A stretch of DNA of 64,000 bases from Hydractinia symbiolongicarpus (GCF_029227915.1 NC_079879.1:5270001-5334000); one strand, 5' to 3'. Shown: positions 36,988 to 49,640, counted from the first letter of the stretch. A program made the numbers and translations. The notes: generated by a model not told the origin, from the letters alone.

Positions 36988-38119
36988 CTTGCTTGCACAT
37001 TAAATGAGTTGAATTTGCTGAGTGTGTGTTTTACGTTTCCTGACTGTATTCTCTTTTAACAAAAGGCTAAAGGAAATAATTAAAACAAATATTCGGAAAT
37101 ATATTTAATTGTAATAATTGAGGTTATAACCTTTCGTCCATCTAAAACTAACGACCGGTTAAAAAACAACAACATTGATACACCACAAACTTGAATTCTT
37201 TTTATTTATTATTTAAACAATTGTTTATACAAGATGAGCAATTTAATAATATCAACAATAAAAACTATGCGTCGTGAGATGTTTATTAACAGGAAAACAA
37301 GGTTGACAGCCAGTGACTTTTAAAAGAAAGATTGTCTTGCTGTGTGCATTGTTACATTTTCCGTGCTTTGATATTCTCGGAGGTGTTAGTAAACTAGGGG
37401 AATTTTCATTTTGGAATCTGAAAGAGGAGTCAGTAATACCTCAAAGGTAATTTTGATGTTATCAAAAGTATACCGTATGCTACTATAGTTAAACATTTTA
37501 AGTTTGTTGCAGAAGTACGAAACTTCATTCCCAGGGCATTTTTCTTTTTTTTTTTTAATTGAAACCCCGTAATAACGGCTTATGTGCAAAGAGACAAAGC
37601 TGCAGAAGACGGTTAATTTTTTCAATTGATGTGGAAAGCTTACTGCTATTGACAAGTACATATTTTTCCCAGGGCTTTGAATAAGTCCCGTTTTGACAGT
37701 TTATGTAACTAATATTCGCGAAATTGACAAAACTAACGAAGTCAGAACAACCTCAACTTTCCCAAGATACTTTAATTATAATTCCGTGTCAGACGGATGG
37801 GTTAAATCTTAGCATTACTTCGTTACTGCAAGGTGACATTGTCTGATTCGTTGCAGTAAATCAGTACTGCATACATACATGTGTCCGGGTAATGGATTGA
37901 TCTGAAGTATTGTAAACAAAAGCGATATTCGGTACCGTGTATTTGACTGTAAGGCGCAATTTTTCAAAACCGTGAAGTAAACAAACTTTCTGTAGAAACT
38001 ACTCATTTTTCTCTTTCAATTTTGACTATCACGGAATGACGTCGATAAAAAGAAAATTGTGTTAAAAAAATTTGCGAAGTTTCCTGATAGATTTTTAACG
38101 CAGTCTTTCTATTTATAAA

Positions 38120-38453
38120 CAATTCGCGTCTTGGCGTCCGGTCCTTGCGTCGGGAGAGGGAGGTGCTGCCCCCACTTTATTCCCTGTCAAACTCAGCTGT
38201 TGACTTTAGTTCAGCAAAAGGAAGGATTGCAACCATTAGCCCTGTCGCAAATGCACTGGACGCATGCTATGTTGGTGCGCGATGACAAAAAACTGTGTTT
38301 GGGTGATTTTGCGCCGTAATCTCGGAGTTGGGAAAATTTACAGAGAGATTTTTTGAACGAATTATTGACTTTCAAAGGACAAAATTTTACCAAAAAGCGC
38401 TTTTGGATTCCGATTGTCTTTATAAAAAGGCAGTGTTTTGGTATGGCTACTAT
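38120..38453. other. spacer between the duplicated units
   Basis: A relatively GC-rich patch (38125-38290) with no identifiable gene. It may be a retroelement tail, but no domain was recognised. Confidence 0.35.
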
Positions 38454-38990
38454 ATGGCCCAAAAATTTTTTAGTCATTGTTTACTGCAATAAGATTATAC
38501 ATGGCGAATTATTTTAAATTATTGTTTGTTATTTGACGAATTCTTCGGAAAGCATATTGCTTAATGTTTGACCATTTCTCCAACCCATGACAATTGTTTA
38601 GCAATTGTTAAAAATTTTTGCAGTTTTTAGGTCGATTATTAGGATTTGACATTTGTTTATAAAAAGGTGTATTTCTAAGAATGTTTTGTAAATAAGTTAT
38701 CAACTCACTTTCAATTTTACTGTAACTTTGGCCGGTAGATATACACGTGTTTAAGTATCCGATTTGATCGATTCACTCATTCATGGTTTGGTTATGGAAC
38801 TCTGATCCTTGCCATGTTTTTTTTTTCATTTACTAATGTTAGATTTATTTTGTCCATTATCCATTAAAAAAACAATATTTTGGTGCTAAATATGAAGAAT
38901 GAAAATTTTAACTTTCAATCTGTAAAAAACATTTTGACCATGTTGTGCTGTCCTTTTGTTGGTTAAAGATGTTAACAAATGTATTTTATA

Positions 38991-39165
38991 TTGTGGAATC
39001 TCTTTTTCTCGAACTCGCAAGGGACCAAAAAATTTGTTCGAGATAGAGAGTTCGAGATGAAGGAAGGAAAATACCTTAGGTGGGCCACAAAGGGACCGAG
39101 ATTTTAGTTCGAGATAGAGGGAAGTTCGAGATAGACACTATTCGAGATAAAGAGATTTTACTGCA
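38991..39165. mobile_element. TA-flanked MITE with TTCGAGATA repeats
   Basis: 175 bp with inverted ends (AATCTCTTTTTCTCGAA on the left; its near mirror TTCGAGATAAAGAGATT on the right), TA on both sides, and several internal copies of TTCGAGATAGAG. This is consistent with a Tc1/mariner-type MITE. It is absent from the matching place in the gene B unit. Confidence 0.65.
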
Positions 39166-40242
39166 TAGTTATTGATACGTGATTTCTCCCGAAACAAACT
39201 TATTTTACATTCACTTAATGTTAGACCAAAGCTGCTGATTTGTTGTCTATGAGATATCTCATTTTACCTCGATTTGACTGGTATATTTGACTGGCTCATT
39301 TTAGTAAAACGAAATTTGCCCACTGTTCATATATGACTTTTTTATCCCACAACACACAAAATCTTTTCAAACTGAAAACTGCGGCTCCTGTTTAATATGG
39401 CACTAAATACAAGAAACGCTTGGCCAAAATTGTAAAAAGTGGCACTTAAATTTAAGAAGGCAATGAAAGTTTTGAAAAACACAAAAGTGACTACAGTACG
39501 TTTGCATGCAGGTAACAATGACACGTAGGAACGCAAGAAACATAAGAGCGAATGGCACGTGTAGTATCGAGGCACGTAAAGAAGGTAGGCTAGTGGGTAC
39601 GCCTGACACATATTATAGCAGACTCATCAAAATGTAGCTGCCTATTTATTCACACTAATGTTTCTGTATTTGGATCTCTCCGCAAAGCATTATTGGCTCC
39701 AAATCTACTTTTCAACAATTCTCTGCAGCATTTCCGACTACACTTTAGATGTTTTATGTACCTTGTCTTTTTTTTTTACTGGAAAAGGTTAATAACAGAA
39801 GAAGTTATGGTCTTAAACAATGGGGGCTGTAAATATGGACAATAAAAAGTTCGGTTTCAAGAACCATGTTTAGATCTTGGTTTCTATCACTTAACTATAA
39901 TGAACAAATTTCTTAACTTGTTGTCAGCCTTGTTAACAACAACAAGTGTCAGCAACCACAATTTATCCTTGGGCTTGATAAGCTAAATCTTTTTAGGTAA
40001 TGTCTCTTTTGCTTTGAAAGCGATTTTCCGCAGAAGGTTTTTGTTCTTTAACTCGTTCGTTTGTAGATTAGTATATTGGTTTGTCTTTCAGACTAAAATA
40101 AAGACTAGAATAAAAACAGAACGTTCGCTGGGCATTAACATTGTAGAAAATCGAAAATCTTTTTACATTTCAATGTTGCAGTGAAATTTCGTTTAAACGT
40201 CTTAAATAAAAGCAGTTTTAGTAAAATTATAAAAGAAACAAA

Positions 40243-40248
40243 TTTATT
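40243..40248 (-). promoter_or_regulatory. polyadenylation signal of gene C
   Basis: AATAAA on the minus strand, about 60 bases past the gene C stop codon, implying a very short 3' UTR. Confidence 0.45.
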
Positions 40249-40310
40249 ATTTTTTTCTTTCTTTTAAAATAATCTACACATAGTACAATCACTGGCCATA
40301 TGAGGATACA

Positions 40311-43300
40311 TCAATCTTCCCCTGCATTGCCATTAAGCATCTGAAAAAATAAAATAAGGTGTCGTAAACTTTATCAACAGAAATTTTCACTATCATAAGG
40401 CTGCAGTTAACTACACGCTAAATACAAATTGAATTCACCTCCATTGCCAGTGCATCTCTGTCAGTCTTTTTCTTTAACTTCAAGATTGTGTAAAACACAG
40501 TAGGAATGATAATTAGTCCAATTGCCATTAAAACGCCCAAACTTGCTACAATAAGTGTCATTTTCTTTGATTTTTTTGTTGGCTGAGGTGGATCTAAAAA
40601 TAGATACTTTTTATTCCAGGTCTGAATGTTGTTATATCCTTTTTCGAGAGTAAACAACCTACATTGATCAAATTTTCAGTTACATAAACATACTTACTTT
40701 TATAAACTATTCTTGGTAATACATTTAGATACATGGTAGTCAGATCATTTACAATGTTGTTGATGGCTAAGCATGTGTAATAACCAGCATCATTTAATGA
40801 CAAGTTTAATAAGACTGCCTCAACGCCATCAATTCTTGGGAATTGATTATAGTTGTATATCCAACTGAACTTGACTCCTTTGAGAAAATTTTCATCAATA
40901 TCAAATGAATCCACAAATTTCTGCAACACAGTTTGATTAAAAGGACCTTTCCATTTAAACATAGCATAGCCTATGATCGACCCAGTAATAAGTGCGCGAC
41001 ATTCTATAGTTGTATTATCGCCAACATATCTTGTTTGGTTTTTAAAAGATCCTTTATCAATAGAAGGTTTCACCTTTGTGTGTGTCCTACTCACTTTTTC
41101 TAAACAACACAATCATGTTAGTCAAAACTTTGGATTTAAACCAGACCTTAAAGAACAAAACAGAACAGAACCCCATCAGAGTCAAAACACAGATGACAAT
41201 GTGTATTTACAAGACATGTTTTATATATATGTGTATTTTGTTAAATTAAAACAAAGCTTTTCGTAAGTATACTTACATCATCAGGTATAAAACTTAAAAA
41301 CGTGTGCTGATATATATACAAAAATTACATAATTAAAACATCGTCAAGGGGATTTTGTTCATACTAAAATCTAATTTGTCATAAGACTATACTCCTTTAA
41401 GTTATGCCATTATGAAAAAGTGTTAATTATGTAATGTTTGTATATATATCAGCACACGTTTTTAAGTTTTATACCTGATGATGTAAGTATACTTACGAAA
41501 AGCTTCGTTTTAATTTAACAAAATACGCATATATATTTTAAACATGTCTTATTAATACACATTTACTATGGCGAAAAGGAAACTACTACATATGACAGTG
41601 TAAATCATATTTTCTTGAAACAAAATATTAGGTTTGTTGATTTAGGCAATAGCGCAGCTAGACGTTGTTCTGTATACAGGATATCTATACTACACATTAA
41701 AACTCTATTTCCACTAGGGCTGTATTGGCTTTTTGTCCAAAATAAGACAATTATTTTCATTAAGCTTACAAATTCAAAGAAAAGTTTTTTTCAAAGACAC
41801 ATTTCCGAAACTCCCCTCCGTTTTATTTTTTTTTCTGCGTCAATCACTTTAGCATACCATAGCAACAATACTTGCCACATTTTTTCGAAAAAGCGCGTCG
41901 TTTTTTTTTTTTTATTTAAAAATTTGTGAAAAAATGAATTTTTGCTCGCTTTTTGTGATTGAACCTGTCTTTTTCTTTAAAAAATCAAAATATATATAAA
42001 ATGTGACAAAATCATTCGCAGCAGGTATCGATAAGCATGTGTGAAAAGTTTTGTTGAGTTTCTCCCTCGTGGAGGGGAGTTTTTAACATATTAAGTCATG
42101 TATACATCGTAAAAAACGAACATCTAAAATTTTCGTAAAAAAGATTTTCGCAAACTGACCTTTACAACAATAACCTAATCAAAGATGTACAGAAGGTGTT
42201 AAGCGAACTACCGACAACTCATTAAATATAGTAGAGAATATCAAAATCCACATATTTTTTTTAAAAATAAATCTGTAAAAAAATTATATTTATACCATTA
42301 CAGTATCCTTAAGATGTTGTTTTTGTCCTTAGTCCACAAAAACCTTTTCATTGCCATTGTGTAAGTTACCAAAGTTAAAAACTAACTAATAAGAAACAGC
42401 GAGCGTGGTATTTTTTTGAAAAAGCTTACCTTGAACTGTTAGTGTAAAAGAGAATTTTAACACTTTGCCTTTATTTTTAACTTCACATCTGTATCTTCCA
42501 TCGTCATCAGAATTAACAGAATGTAACATGAATTTTGGTTCATTATAAGTGCGGCGCTTTTTTCCATTTTTAAACCATTCATATGTTATTGCTCCTTCTC
42601 CCACTGCAAGACACTGAAAGGTATGTGTGCTGCCTGCTGCAATAAGACTGTTAGCGTCAAGTTTCATCCTTTCCATTGCAACAAAACTAAATTCCAAATC
42701 TAAAATGACAAAACATCAGATTTATAGTTACACCACTACCTTTATGAAGATAATATCAAAAGTTTTCATTAAATTACCTAAACAAAATGAAACTATATAT
42801 TTTTTAATTTGTCTGACTACAAGATATTTAAATTTTTGGACTTTCAGAGTGAAGAATTCTATGTAAAAATCTTTACGTTGTTAGTGTTATTCTATCAGTG
42901 CAAATGATAAATGGATGTTGCTAGGGTCTATATTTCCCTGTCAATCGCTAAATAACAATAAAAAACTCTCAAGACCATCACTTTTTTACATAGCTGAATG
43001 ACTAAAACACGTTTAATACAACTTTAGTTTTAAAATCGGTATCTTAGGGCTTTCGAATTACAAACAATGACGAGTCTTTGAGATTTTGTGGACTTGTTGA
43101 CTGTTTTAGGGAATAGTAAGCTTAGGAAATGTATTTTCCTTAAAGACTTCCAGTTTGTTTCCTTGTGTTAAAGGGAAACTAAATCCAAAAATTATTTTTA
43201 ATATGCTGTCAAAAATAATTCAAGGATCAGTATTACCTGACGTTATACTGTTTCACCCGTCCTTTACATTCCACCTAGCTTAGCCTGTTACGACGACTGT

Positions 43301-46300
43301 AAAATACATACTAGTCGTAAGCCTTTGCAGCCAGTTCCAAGATTCTCGGCTGCCTACAATTTAGCAAGGAGTAATTTTTTCTTTCTGGTACACACACACG
43401 CAATCAGCTGCAGGCAGCCCATTTAAACACACAAAAAATACAGGTATTTTAACAAAGGCGAAACATCTTTTCAATTTTTAAACACTCTTGACTATTAAAA
43501 ACGAAATATTTATTTCAAAATTGTCTTTTTTAAATAAACATGCTTAGATATATAGCTATCTCTGCAGTACAATTTGTCTGTTGGAAATCCACCTTTAGCT
43601 CGTAAAATATTCGTCGTCGTTTAAATTTCAGGAAAATTCACCCGCCACAACAAAGTCGATAAAAGTATGTCGCATTTGCCATTTCGTGTGACTGCTGCAA
43701 GACGTTTTTCTCGCGAAAAGGCAGAATATGGGTAAGTCGTCCACGTATTACTTCCGGAATATGAAGGAGATATAGTATTCAACATGCGCTAGACCTATGT
43801 ACGTTCCCAAGCCTTGTGGAGATAATGTGCTATTCTCCATAAAGCACATTGTAGTGAGGCTCATCAATGTCTGTTGTCGAGTGTAGCAAGCCCTTTCTTT
43901 CCTTGTAGTACAATGTATTAAAGCGTAATTTTTCGTAGCGATGTGTAGCAGTACGTTATTTTCTGTAGCAGGCCGTAGTAGAACGTATTTCTTTGTAGTA
44001 GAGCGAAGTAGCCTGTAGTAGCATGTAGTAGCCTGTAGTAGAGTGTAGTAGCCTGTAGTAGAGTGTAGTAAGCCTGTAGTAGAGTCTAGTAAGCCTGTAG
44101 TAGAGTGTAGTAGAGCGTATTTCTCTGTAGTAAAGCGCTTTTCTCTGTAGTAGAGTGTAGTAGCGTGTAGTAGAGCGTAGTAGAATGTATTTCTCTGTAG
44201 TAAAGCGTATTTCTCTGTAGTAGAGTGCAGTAGCCTGTAGTAGAGTGTAGTAGCTTGTAGTAGCCTGTAGTAGAGCGTATTTCTCTGTAGTAAAGCGGCG
44301 TTCAAAGGACTACCATCACCATAATGGTCTCGCACTATATACAAACGAAAAATTATCGTGACATCTTCCCACAAAGAGATTCTTATCAGTACATCACTTG
44401 TAGTTGGTAGATAAGCAAGGGATGATGGCCGATTCGCCAGTGGTCATCGTAATATCAGAGACAAAGAAACAAATTTAGCAGACACGCCTAAATATTCATT
44501 TTTAATTTCACATCCTGTGTTTTACTGCGCTTACCCAACGAGACAAGATCCGTTTGTTTGAGCCTTACAGAATACATTACAAGCAATGTATGTCCTAAAT
44601 ACCATGAGTGGTCGCTATTACGCTTGTATTTATTCACCGATCGTCAATTGACACAAGTTACTCTCCGCGAATTAAGTTTGCACTTGATGGTTGAATGTCT
44701 CGTTGCGGTTTTATGAAAGAATAGTCGAAATTTCTATCTTTGAGCTGGAACGTGAACAACCAGTGTGTAATGTCATTCATACTTCATAATTTTCAAGTGC
44801 AGAAATTGTTACTTTAAAATTGCTCTACCGTGTTTGGTATTTGCGAAAACACTACAAAAGTCTTCATGGAAAAAATAAATGAAGCCTTTTCAATGTAGTT
44901 TATATGTTCAAACGCAATTCACTGGGTGAAGCAAAACTAAATTTGGATATGTTTACATCCTACAAAGAGCTTTTTCTCAGTAAATCAAGTGTAGTTGGCA
45001 GATAAACAAGGCATAAACGTTGATTTGCCAGTGTTCATCATAATATCACATAAATTAGCAAATTTAGGAGACCCGCCTAAATATTCCTTTTCAATTTCAC
45101 ATATTGTGTTCTTCTGCGCTCACCCAACGAGTTCGAAATAACCTGTCAGGCTGGTCTTGCAATGCTCAAAAAACAAATACAATTGACTCTAACACCCGAA
45201 AAGAAACGACACCTTATTTCATGGGCAGAAGCAATGCATATAAGGACAAACAAGAAACAAAGAAGGCAGATAATAAAAGGAGAATTGAATTACATAGTAT
45301 GTAAATCTGTGGAGACGTTGATAAAGACTTCATGAAATGTTATAACACCATTGCGGGGGCATTGGTGTACCTCGTGTTGAGGAGAAGTCTGGCGAAGACA
45401 GTGATTTTGATTTCCCATGGATGGAAAATACAGAGATTGGTAAGTAGAATTGTTGTTACATTTCTTGACACTTCATATATCATGATTTTACACTCATTGT
45501 GAAAACATTCGGGTTGAGGTACTGTAGGGTTTAAAAAATAGTTGTTGAAAAGATGTAAAAAGAAGTCGGCATTCTTAAAAAGGAAATTTCTAGCTACTGG
45601 CTTTTTTACAGTATAATTGGGAAATGAGATAGATGTCAATAGCTTCAACTTTTATGCGAATGAGGTATGCTGAATGCTTCTTTTGCCTAATTGTGCTAGT
45701 TTATATTTATATTTTTTTTTTTTGGTTTTGTCAAATGTACAGGATTCTTCTTTATTGTGTGCTTCTGATTGGGATATCTTAACAACAGCTCTTGCAGTTT
45801 TAAAACTTAGGATTAGATATGGTTTCTCAAATGCTTTGCTATGACATTTTTTTATATTTCAGTGCTTACCAATGGTGAAAAGGTTAATTCTGAAGAGAGG
45901 CATGGACTTCGCGGAAAGGCAACTGTTGGAGGGGTGTCAGAAATTGCTGGTGTTATTGCCATTGATCAAAACATATCTGCTATAGACAATGAAGATAATT
46001 TGAGCGACAAAAACAGTGACAGTGAAAGCGATTTTTCCCTGTCCGGCTCAGACAGTGACCCGGAATAATGTAGCTGTTATCGTCTGTATTTATTATTTGA
46101 ACTACCATAGCTCTTTTCCGGGATTACATATGTTTTTAAGATTTCGTATCGTATCCGAAATCTTGTTTAAACGGGCTTTTTCCTCCTTTGTTTTCTCCTT
46201 CTCCTTCTCACTTATTCCACACAGTATGTTCTATTGTTTGTAATCTCTTTAATAATAGCCGTCGTCTGTCTGTCTGTGTGTCCGCGAAAGCCGTGTCCCG

Positions 46301-49300
46301 TAACGGAAACACGAATTTTTAAAATGCGCATCAATACCAAATGCGATATATTTCTGTCCACTTTGTTGCAACGGGTTAATTTGAAGAACGAGCGACCTCG
46401 TGGATTTTTCCACGGGCTAAGGACTAGTCTCTTTAATAATAGCCGTCGTCTGTCTGTCTGTGTGTCCGCGGAACTATAAAGGGAATAAAATTCTATTATG
46501 TACGGATTGCTTCTAGAAACAGGATCTTTTTCCTGAATGTTTATCAATGGCTCAATTTACCGAAATAACCGCATCTGTGATATATGGATTGCTTCTAGAA
46601 ACAGGAGCTTTTTCCTGAATGCTTAACAATGGCCCAATCCACCGAAACAACTGAATCTGAGATGTATGGATTGCTTCTAGAAACAGGAGCTCTTTCCTGA
46701 ATGTTTATCAAAGGTCTAATTTACTGAAACAACCGAATTTATGATGTATGGATTGCTTCTAAAACAGGAGCTTTTTCTAAATTTTTATGAAAGGTCTAAT
46801 ATACGGAAACAACCGTATCTCTTACGTAATACTGATCACTCGCCTTCACTAATGGTATTTGGAACATAGATTGCTTTTGCTGTATTCTGTAAGACTCAAA
46901 CAAACTGATCATGTCTCGTTGGGTAAGCGCAGTAAAACACAAGATGTGAAATTGAAAATGAATATTTAGGCGTGTCTGCTAAATTTGTTTCTTTGTCTCT
47001 GATATTATGATGACCAATGGCGAATCGGCCATCATGGCTTGTTTATCTACCAACTACAATTGATGTACTGATCAGAATCTTTTTGTGGGAAGATGTTCAG
47101 ATAATTTTTCGTTTGTATATAGTGCGAGACCATTATGGTGATGGTAGTCCTTTGAACGCCGTTTTCCCCAGTTCACTTAACTGAAAAGTTAGAATATTTT
47201 TTGAAACTATTTGTATGAAGCTTAACTGCTGTAAGCCCCTGCGCTTCTTAACCATAGTGCTCTGTGAATAATTATTTTTCTTGTAAATAGAGTTTGTATA
47301 GTGATGTAATTGGCTTTTTAGTCACATTTTAAATGTGGATGCCTATGTCGTACCACACTTTACTACAGGCTACTACGCTCTACTTCAGAGTACTACGCTG
47401 TACTACTACACTCTACTACAGGCTACTACACTCTACTACAGGCTACGACACTCTACTACAGAGAAATACGCTTTACTGCAGAGAAATACACTCTACTACA
47501 GAGAAATACGCTCTACTACACTCTACTACAAGCTACTACACTCTACTACAGAGAAATACGCTTTACTACAGAGAAATACGCTTTACTACAGAGAAATACG
47601 CTCTACCACGCTCTACTACACGCTACTACACTCTACTACAGAGAAATACGCTTTACTACAGAGAAATACATTCTACTACAGAGAAATACGCTCTACTACA
47701 CTCTACTACAAGCTACTACACTCTACTACAAGCTACTACACTCTACTACAGGCTACTACACTCTACTACAGAGAAATACGCTTTACTACAGAGAAATACA
47801 TTCTACTACGCTCTACTACAGGCTACTACACTCTACTACAGAGAAATGCGCTTTACTACAGAGAAATACGCTCTACTACAGGCTACTACACTCTACTACA
47901 AGCTACTACACTCTACTACAGAGAAATACGCTTTACTACAGAGAAATACGCTTTACTACAGAGAAATACGCTCTACCACGCTCTACTACACGCTACTACA
48001 CTCTACTACAGAGAAATGCGCTTTACTACAGAGAAATACGCTCTACTACAGGCTACTACACTCTACTACAAGCTACTACACTCTACTACAAGCTACTACA
48101 CTCTACTACAGAGAAATACGCTTTACTACAGAGAAATACATTCTACTACGCTCTACTACAGGCTACTACACTCTACTACAAGCTACTACAGGCTACTACA
48201 CTCTGCTACAGAGAAATACGCTCTACTACGCTCTACTACACTCTACTACAGAGAAAGACGCTTTACTACAGAGAAATACGCTCTACTACAGAGAAATACG
48301 CACTACTACACTCTACTACAGGCTACTACCCTCTACTACAAGCTACTACGCTCTACTACAGGCTACTACACTCTACTACAGAGAAATACGCTTTACTACA
48401 GAGAAATACATTCTACTACGCTCTACTACAGGCTACTACACTCTACTACAAGCTACTACACTCTACTACAAGCTACTACACTCTACTACAGAGAAATTCG
48501 CTTTACTACAGAGAAATACGTTCTACTACACTCTACTACACGTTACTACACTCTACTACAGAGAAATGCGCTTTACTACAGAGAAATACGCTCTACTACA
48601 GAGAAATACGCTCTACTACACTCTACTACAAGCTACTACACTCTACTACAAGCTACTACACTCTACTACAAGCTACTACACTCTACTACAGAGAAATACG
48701 CTTTACTACAGAGAAATACATTCTACTACGCTCTACTACAAGCTACTACACCCTACTACACGCTACTACACTCTACTACAGAGAAATACGCTCTACTACA
48801 GAGAAATGCATTCTACTACGCTTTACTACAAGCTACTACACTCTACTACACGCTACTACACTCTACTACAGAGAAATACGCTCTACTACACTCTATTACA
48901 GGCTACTACACTCTACTACAAAGAAATACGTTCTACTACGGCCTGCTACACATCGCTACGAAAAATTACGCTTTACTACATTGTACTACAAGGAAAGAAA
49001 GGGCTTGCTACACTCGACAACAGACATTGATGAGCCTCACTACAATGTGCTTTATGGAGAATAGCACATCATTATCTCCACAAGGCTTGGGAACGTACAT
49101 AGGTCTAACGCATGTTGAATACTATATCTCCTTCATATTCAGGAAGTAATACGTGGACGACTTACCAGAATACGGGTATCATAGATAATATAGAGACTTT
49201 TTTCTAATTCTATCAGAGAAAAAAAAATCGTGTGGTGTAAAACAAAGTTTATTGCAAATGACACGCAAAATGATCGAGCTGCATCTTTTTGAAATAAAGT

Positions 49301-49640
49301 CACTAAAAAATTACTTACTAGTAGCTAACGAAACATTATAAGCCACTAATAGTTTTCCTGGAAAACCTTTAACGATTTCATGGCACGAATATATTCCGAT
49401 AAAAGATTTCTCAAATCTCCAAAACTTTATCAATCTTCCATCGTAGGTTTGATTGTAGTTGTTGGAAAGAGTCCTGTTATTTTTCAGCCAAACGACTGAT
49501 TTTGTACTGTTGATAAAATTGCAGCTCAATGTTCCATTTTCTCCGACGTAAAAAGTTTTGACTTGAAGTGTAGTAGTTGGTATTACAGCTTTCAATAAAA
49601 AAAACATCACAGTTAGCCAATTCAACACAACTGTATACAT
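40311..49640 (-). CDS. kinase-less FGFR-like receptor, three Ig domains (gene C)
   Basis: Exons: 49319-49640 (signal peptide, Ig1), 42430-42699 (Ig2), 40698-41099 (Ig3), 40439-40593 (membrane helix), 40311-40340 (tail). Phases agree; 1179 nt, 392 aa. Ig1 is nearly identical to that of gene B. Ig2 is nearly identical to Ig2b of FGFR gene A ([21 protein letters not shown]). Ig3 starts [15 protein letters not shown]. The helix is at about 343-366, then KLKKKTDRDALAME and the tail MLNGNAGED. The first intron is 6.6 kb because it holds a 5.4 kb transposable element. The plan of three Ig domains, one helix and a short tail is that of FGFRL1, but orthology is not shown. It presumably sits at the cell surface and could bind FGF or heparan sulphate without signalling through a kinase. 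Confidence 0.87.
41199..41562. repeat. palindromic MITE-like hairpin
   Basis: A 364-bp near-perfect palindrome. The arms start ATGTGTATT..AAGACATGTTT and include CGTAAGTATACTTAC, CAGCACACGTTTTTAAG and the mirror of each, around a unique centre of about 100 bp. It lies just upstream of the Ig3 exon of gene C. No clear target duplication. Confidence 0.8.
43930..44295. repeat. left-arm 10-bp-period array
   Basis: Tandem GTAGTAGAGT / GTAGTAGCCT units with CGTATTTCTC units, the reverse complement of the right-arm array. The 208-codon minus-strand frame here is a by-product of the array. Confidence 0.9.
45104..45442 (+). CDS. short coding-like region inside the 5.4 kb element, first part
   Basis: Two overlapping frames look protein-like: 45162-45335 (57 aa, QLTLTPEKKRHLISWAEAMH) and 45104-45304 (66 aa). 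They are followed by GVPRVEEKSGEDSDFDFPWM in a shifted frame, ending at ATTG and the donor GTAAGT near 45442. It probably represents one ancestral gene with frameshifts. I do not recognise a transposase or any domain in it. Confidence 0.4.
45863..46068 (+). CDS. acidic C-terminal exon inside the 5.4 kb element
   Basis: The acceptor ATTTCAG precedes codons for VLTNGEKVNSEERHGLRGKA and, further on, an acidic, serine-rich end (DSESDFSLSGSDSDPE) and stop. It joins in phase to the donor near 45442. The composition suggests a nuclear, possibly transcription-related or element-encoded protein. Function unknown. Confidence 0.5.
46244..46427 (+). mobile_element. short non-autonomous Helitron
   Basis: 184 bp, starting TCTCTTTAATAATAGCC after an A and ending with hairpin CGTGGATTTTTCCACG, a 12-base spacer and CTAG. 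Internally it has the CTGTCTGTCTGT run typical of the family in this window. Confidence 0.82.
46428..46471 (+). mobile_element. second Helitron 5' end, head-to-tail with the first
   Basis: The 44 bases following the first Helitron's CTAG repeat the start of that Helitron essentially exactly, with nothing between them, then diverge at CCGCGG. No matching 3' hairpin was found before the inner arm at 46862, so the copy is truncated or includes the following minisatellite. Confidence 0.75.
46498..46830. repeat. 82-bp minisatellite, about four units
   Basis: Units begin GGATTGCTTCTAGAAACAGG and recur at about 46504, 46586, 46668 and 46750, a strict 82-bp period with growing divergence in the last copy. 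Confidence 0.88.
47365..48955. repeat. right-arm array of 10-bp-period units
   Basis: About 1.6 kb of interleaved units CTCTACTACA, GGCTACTACA / AGCTACTACA, GAGAAATACG and CTTTACTACA. Because the period is 10, one strand stays open in more than one frame, giving 565- and 604-codon frames made of TTLYYR, LLQRN and EKYALL repeats. These are not genes. Confidence 0.95.

Larger units (their letters stand above)
30876..38120. repeat. duplicated unit containing gene B (pairs with 38454-50690)
   Basis: Blocks in the same order match the unit holding gene C: 30886-31250 with 38459-38830; parts of 31700-32230 with 39180-39610; 33640-33960 with 40110-40330; the Ig3/membrane exons; and 36540-38110 with 49190-50690. 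The second unit is longer mainly because a 5.4 kb element is inserted in it. This is a tandem gene duplication. Confidence 0.8.
43731..49166. mobile_element. 5.4 kb DNA transposon with array-bearing inverted arms, 8-bp target duplication
   Basis: Ends are GGTAAGTCGTCCACG and its mirror. The flanks AGAATATG (43723-43730) and AGAATACG (49167-49174) are an 8-bp target duplication with one mismatch. Each arm has an outer unique part of about 230 bp, a tandem array of 10-bp-period units (about 0.4 kb left, 1.6 kb right), and an inner unique part of about 290 bp (44293-44577 mirrored at 46862-47163). The interior holds a short split coding region, a degenerate direct repeat of the inner arm (44960-45130), a Helitron and a minisatellite. 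Eight-base duplications occur in hAT, P and Merlin elements, and long arms recall Mutator-like elements. The superfamily is undecided. Confidence 0.8.

Noticed and set aside
43748-44374. 208-codon minus-strand frame
   Set aside because: It is the left-arm 10-bp-period array read in translation; composition and repeats match the right-arm artefact frames.
33873-49640. Allorecognition-type (Alr-like) Ig receptor cluster
   Set aside because: The tandem Ig membrane proteins superficially fit, but their Ig3 and Ig2 domains match the neighbouring FGFR, and the tails are only 15-25 residues without signalling motifs.
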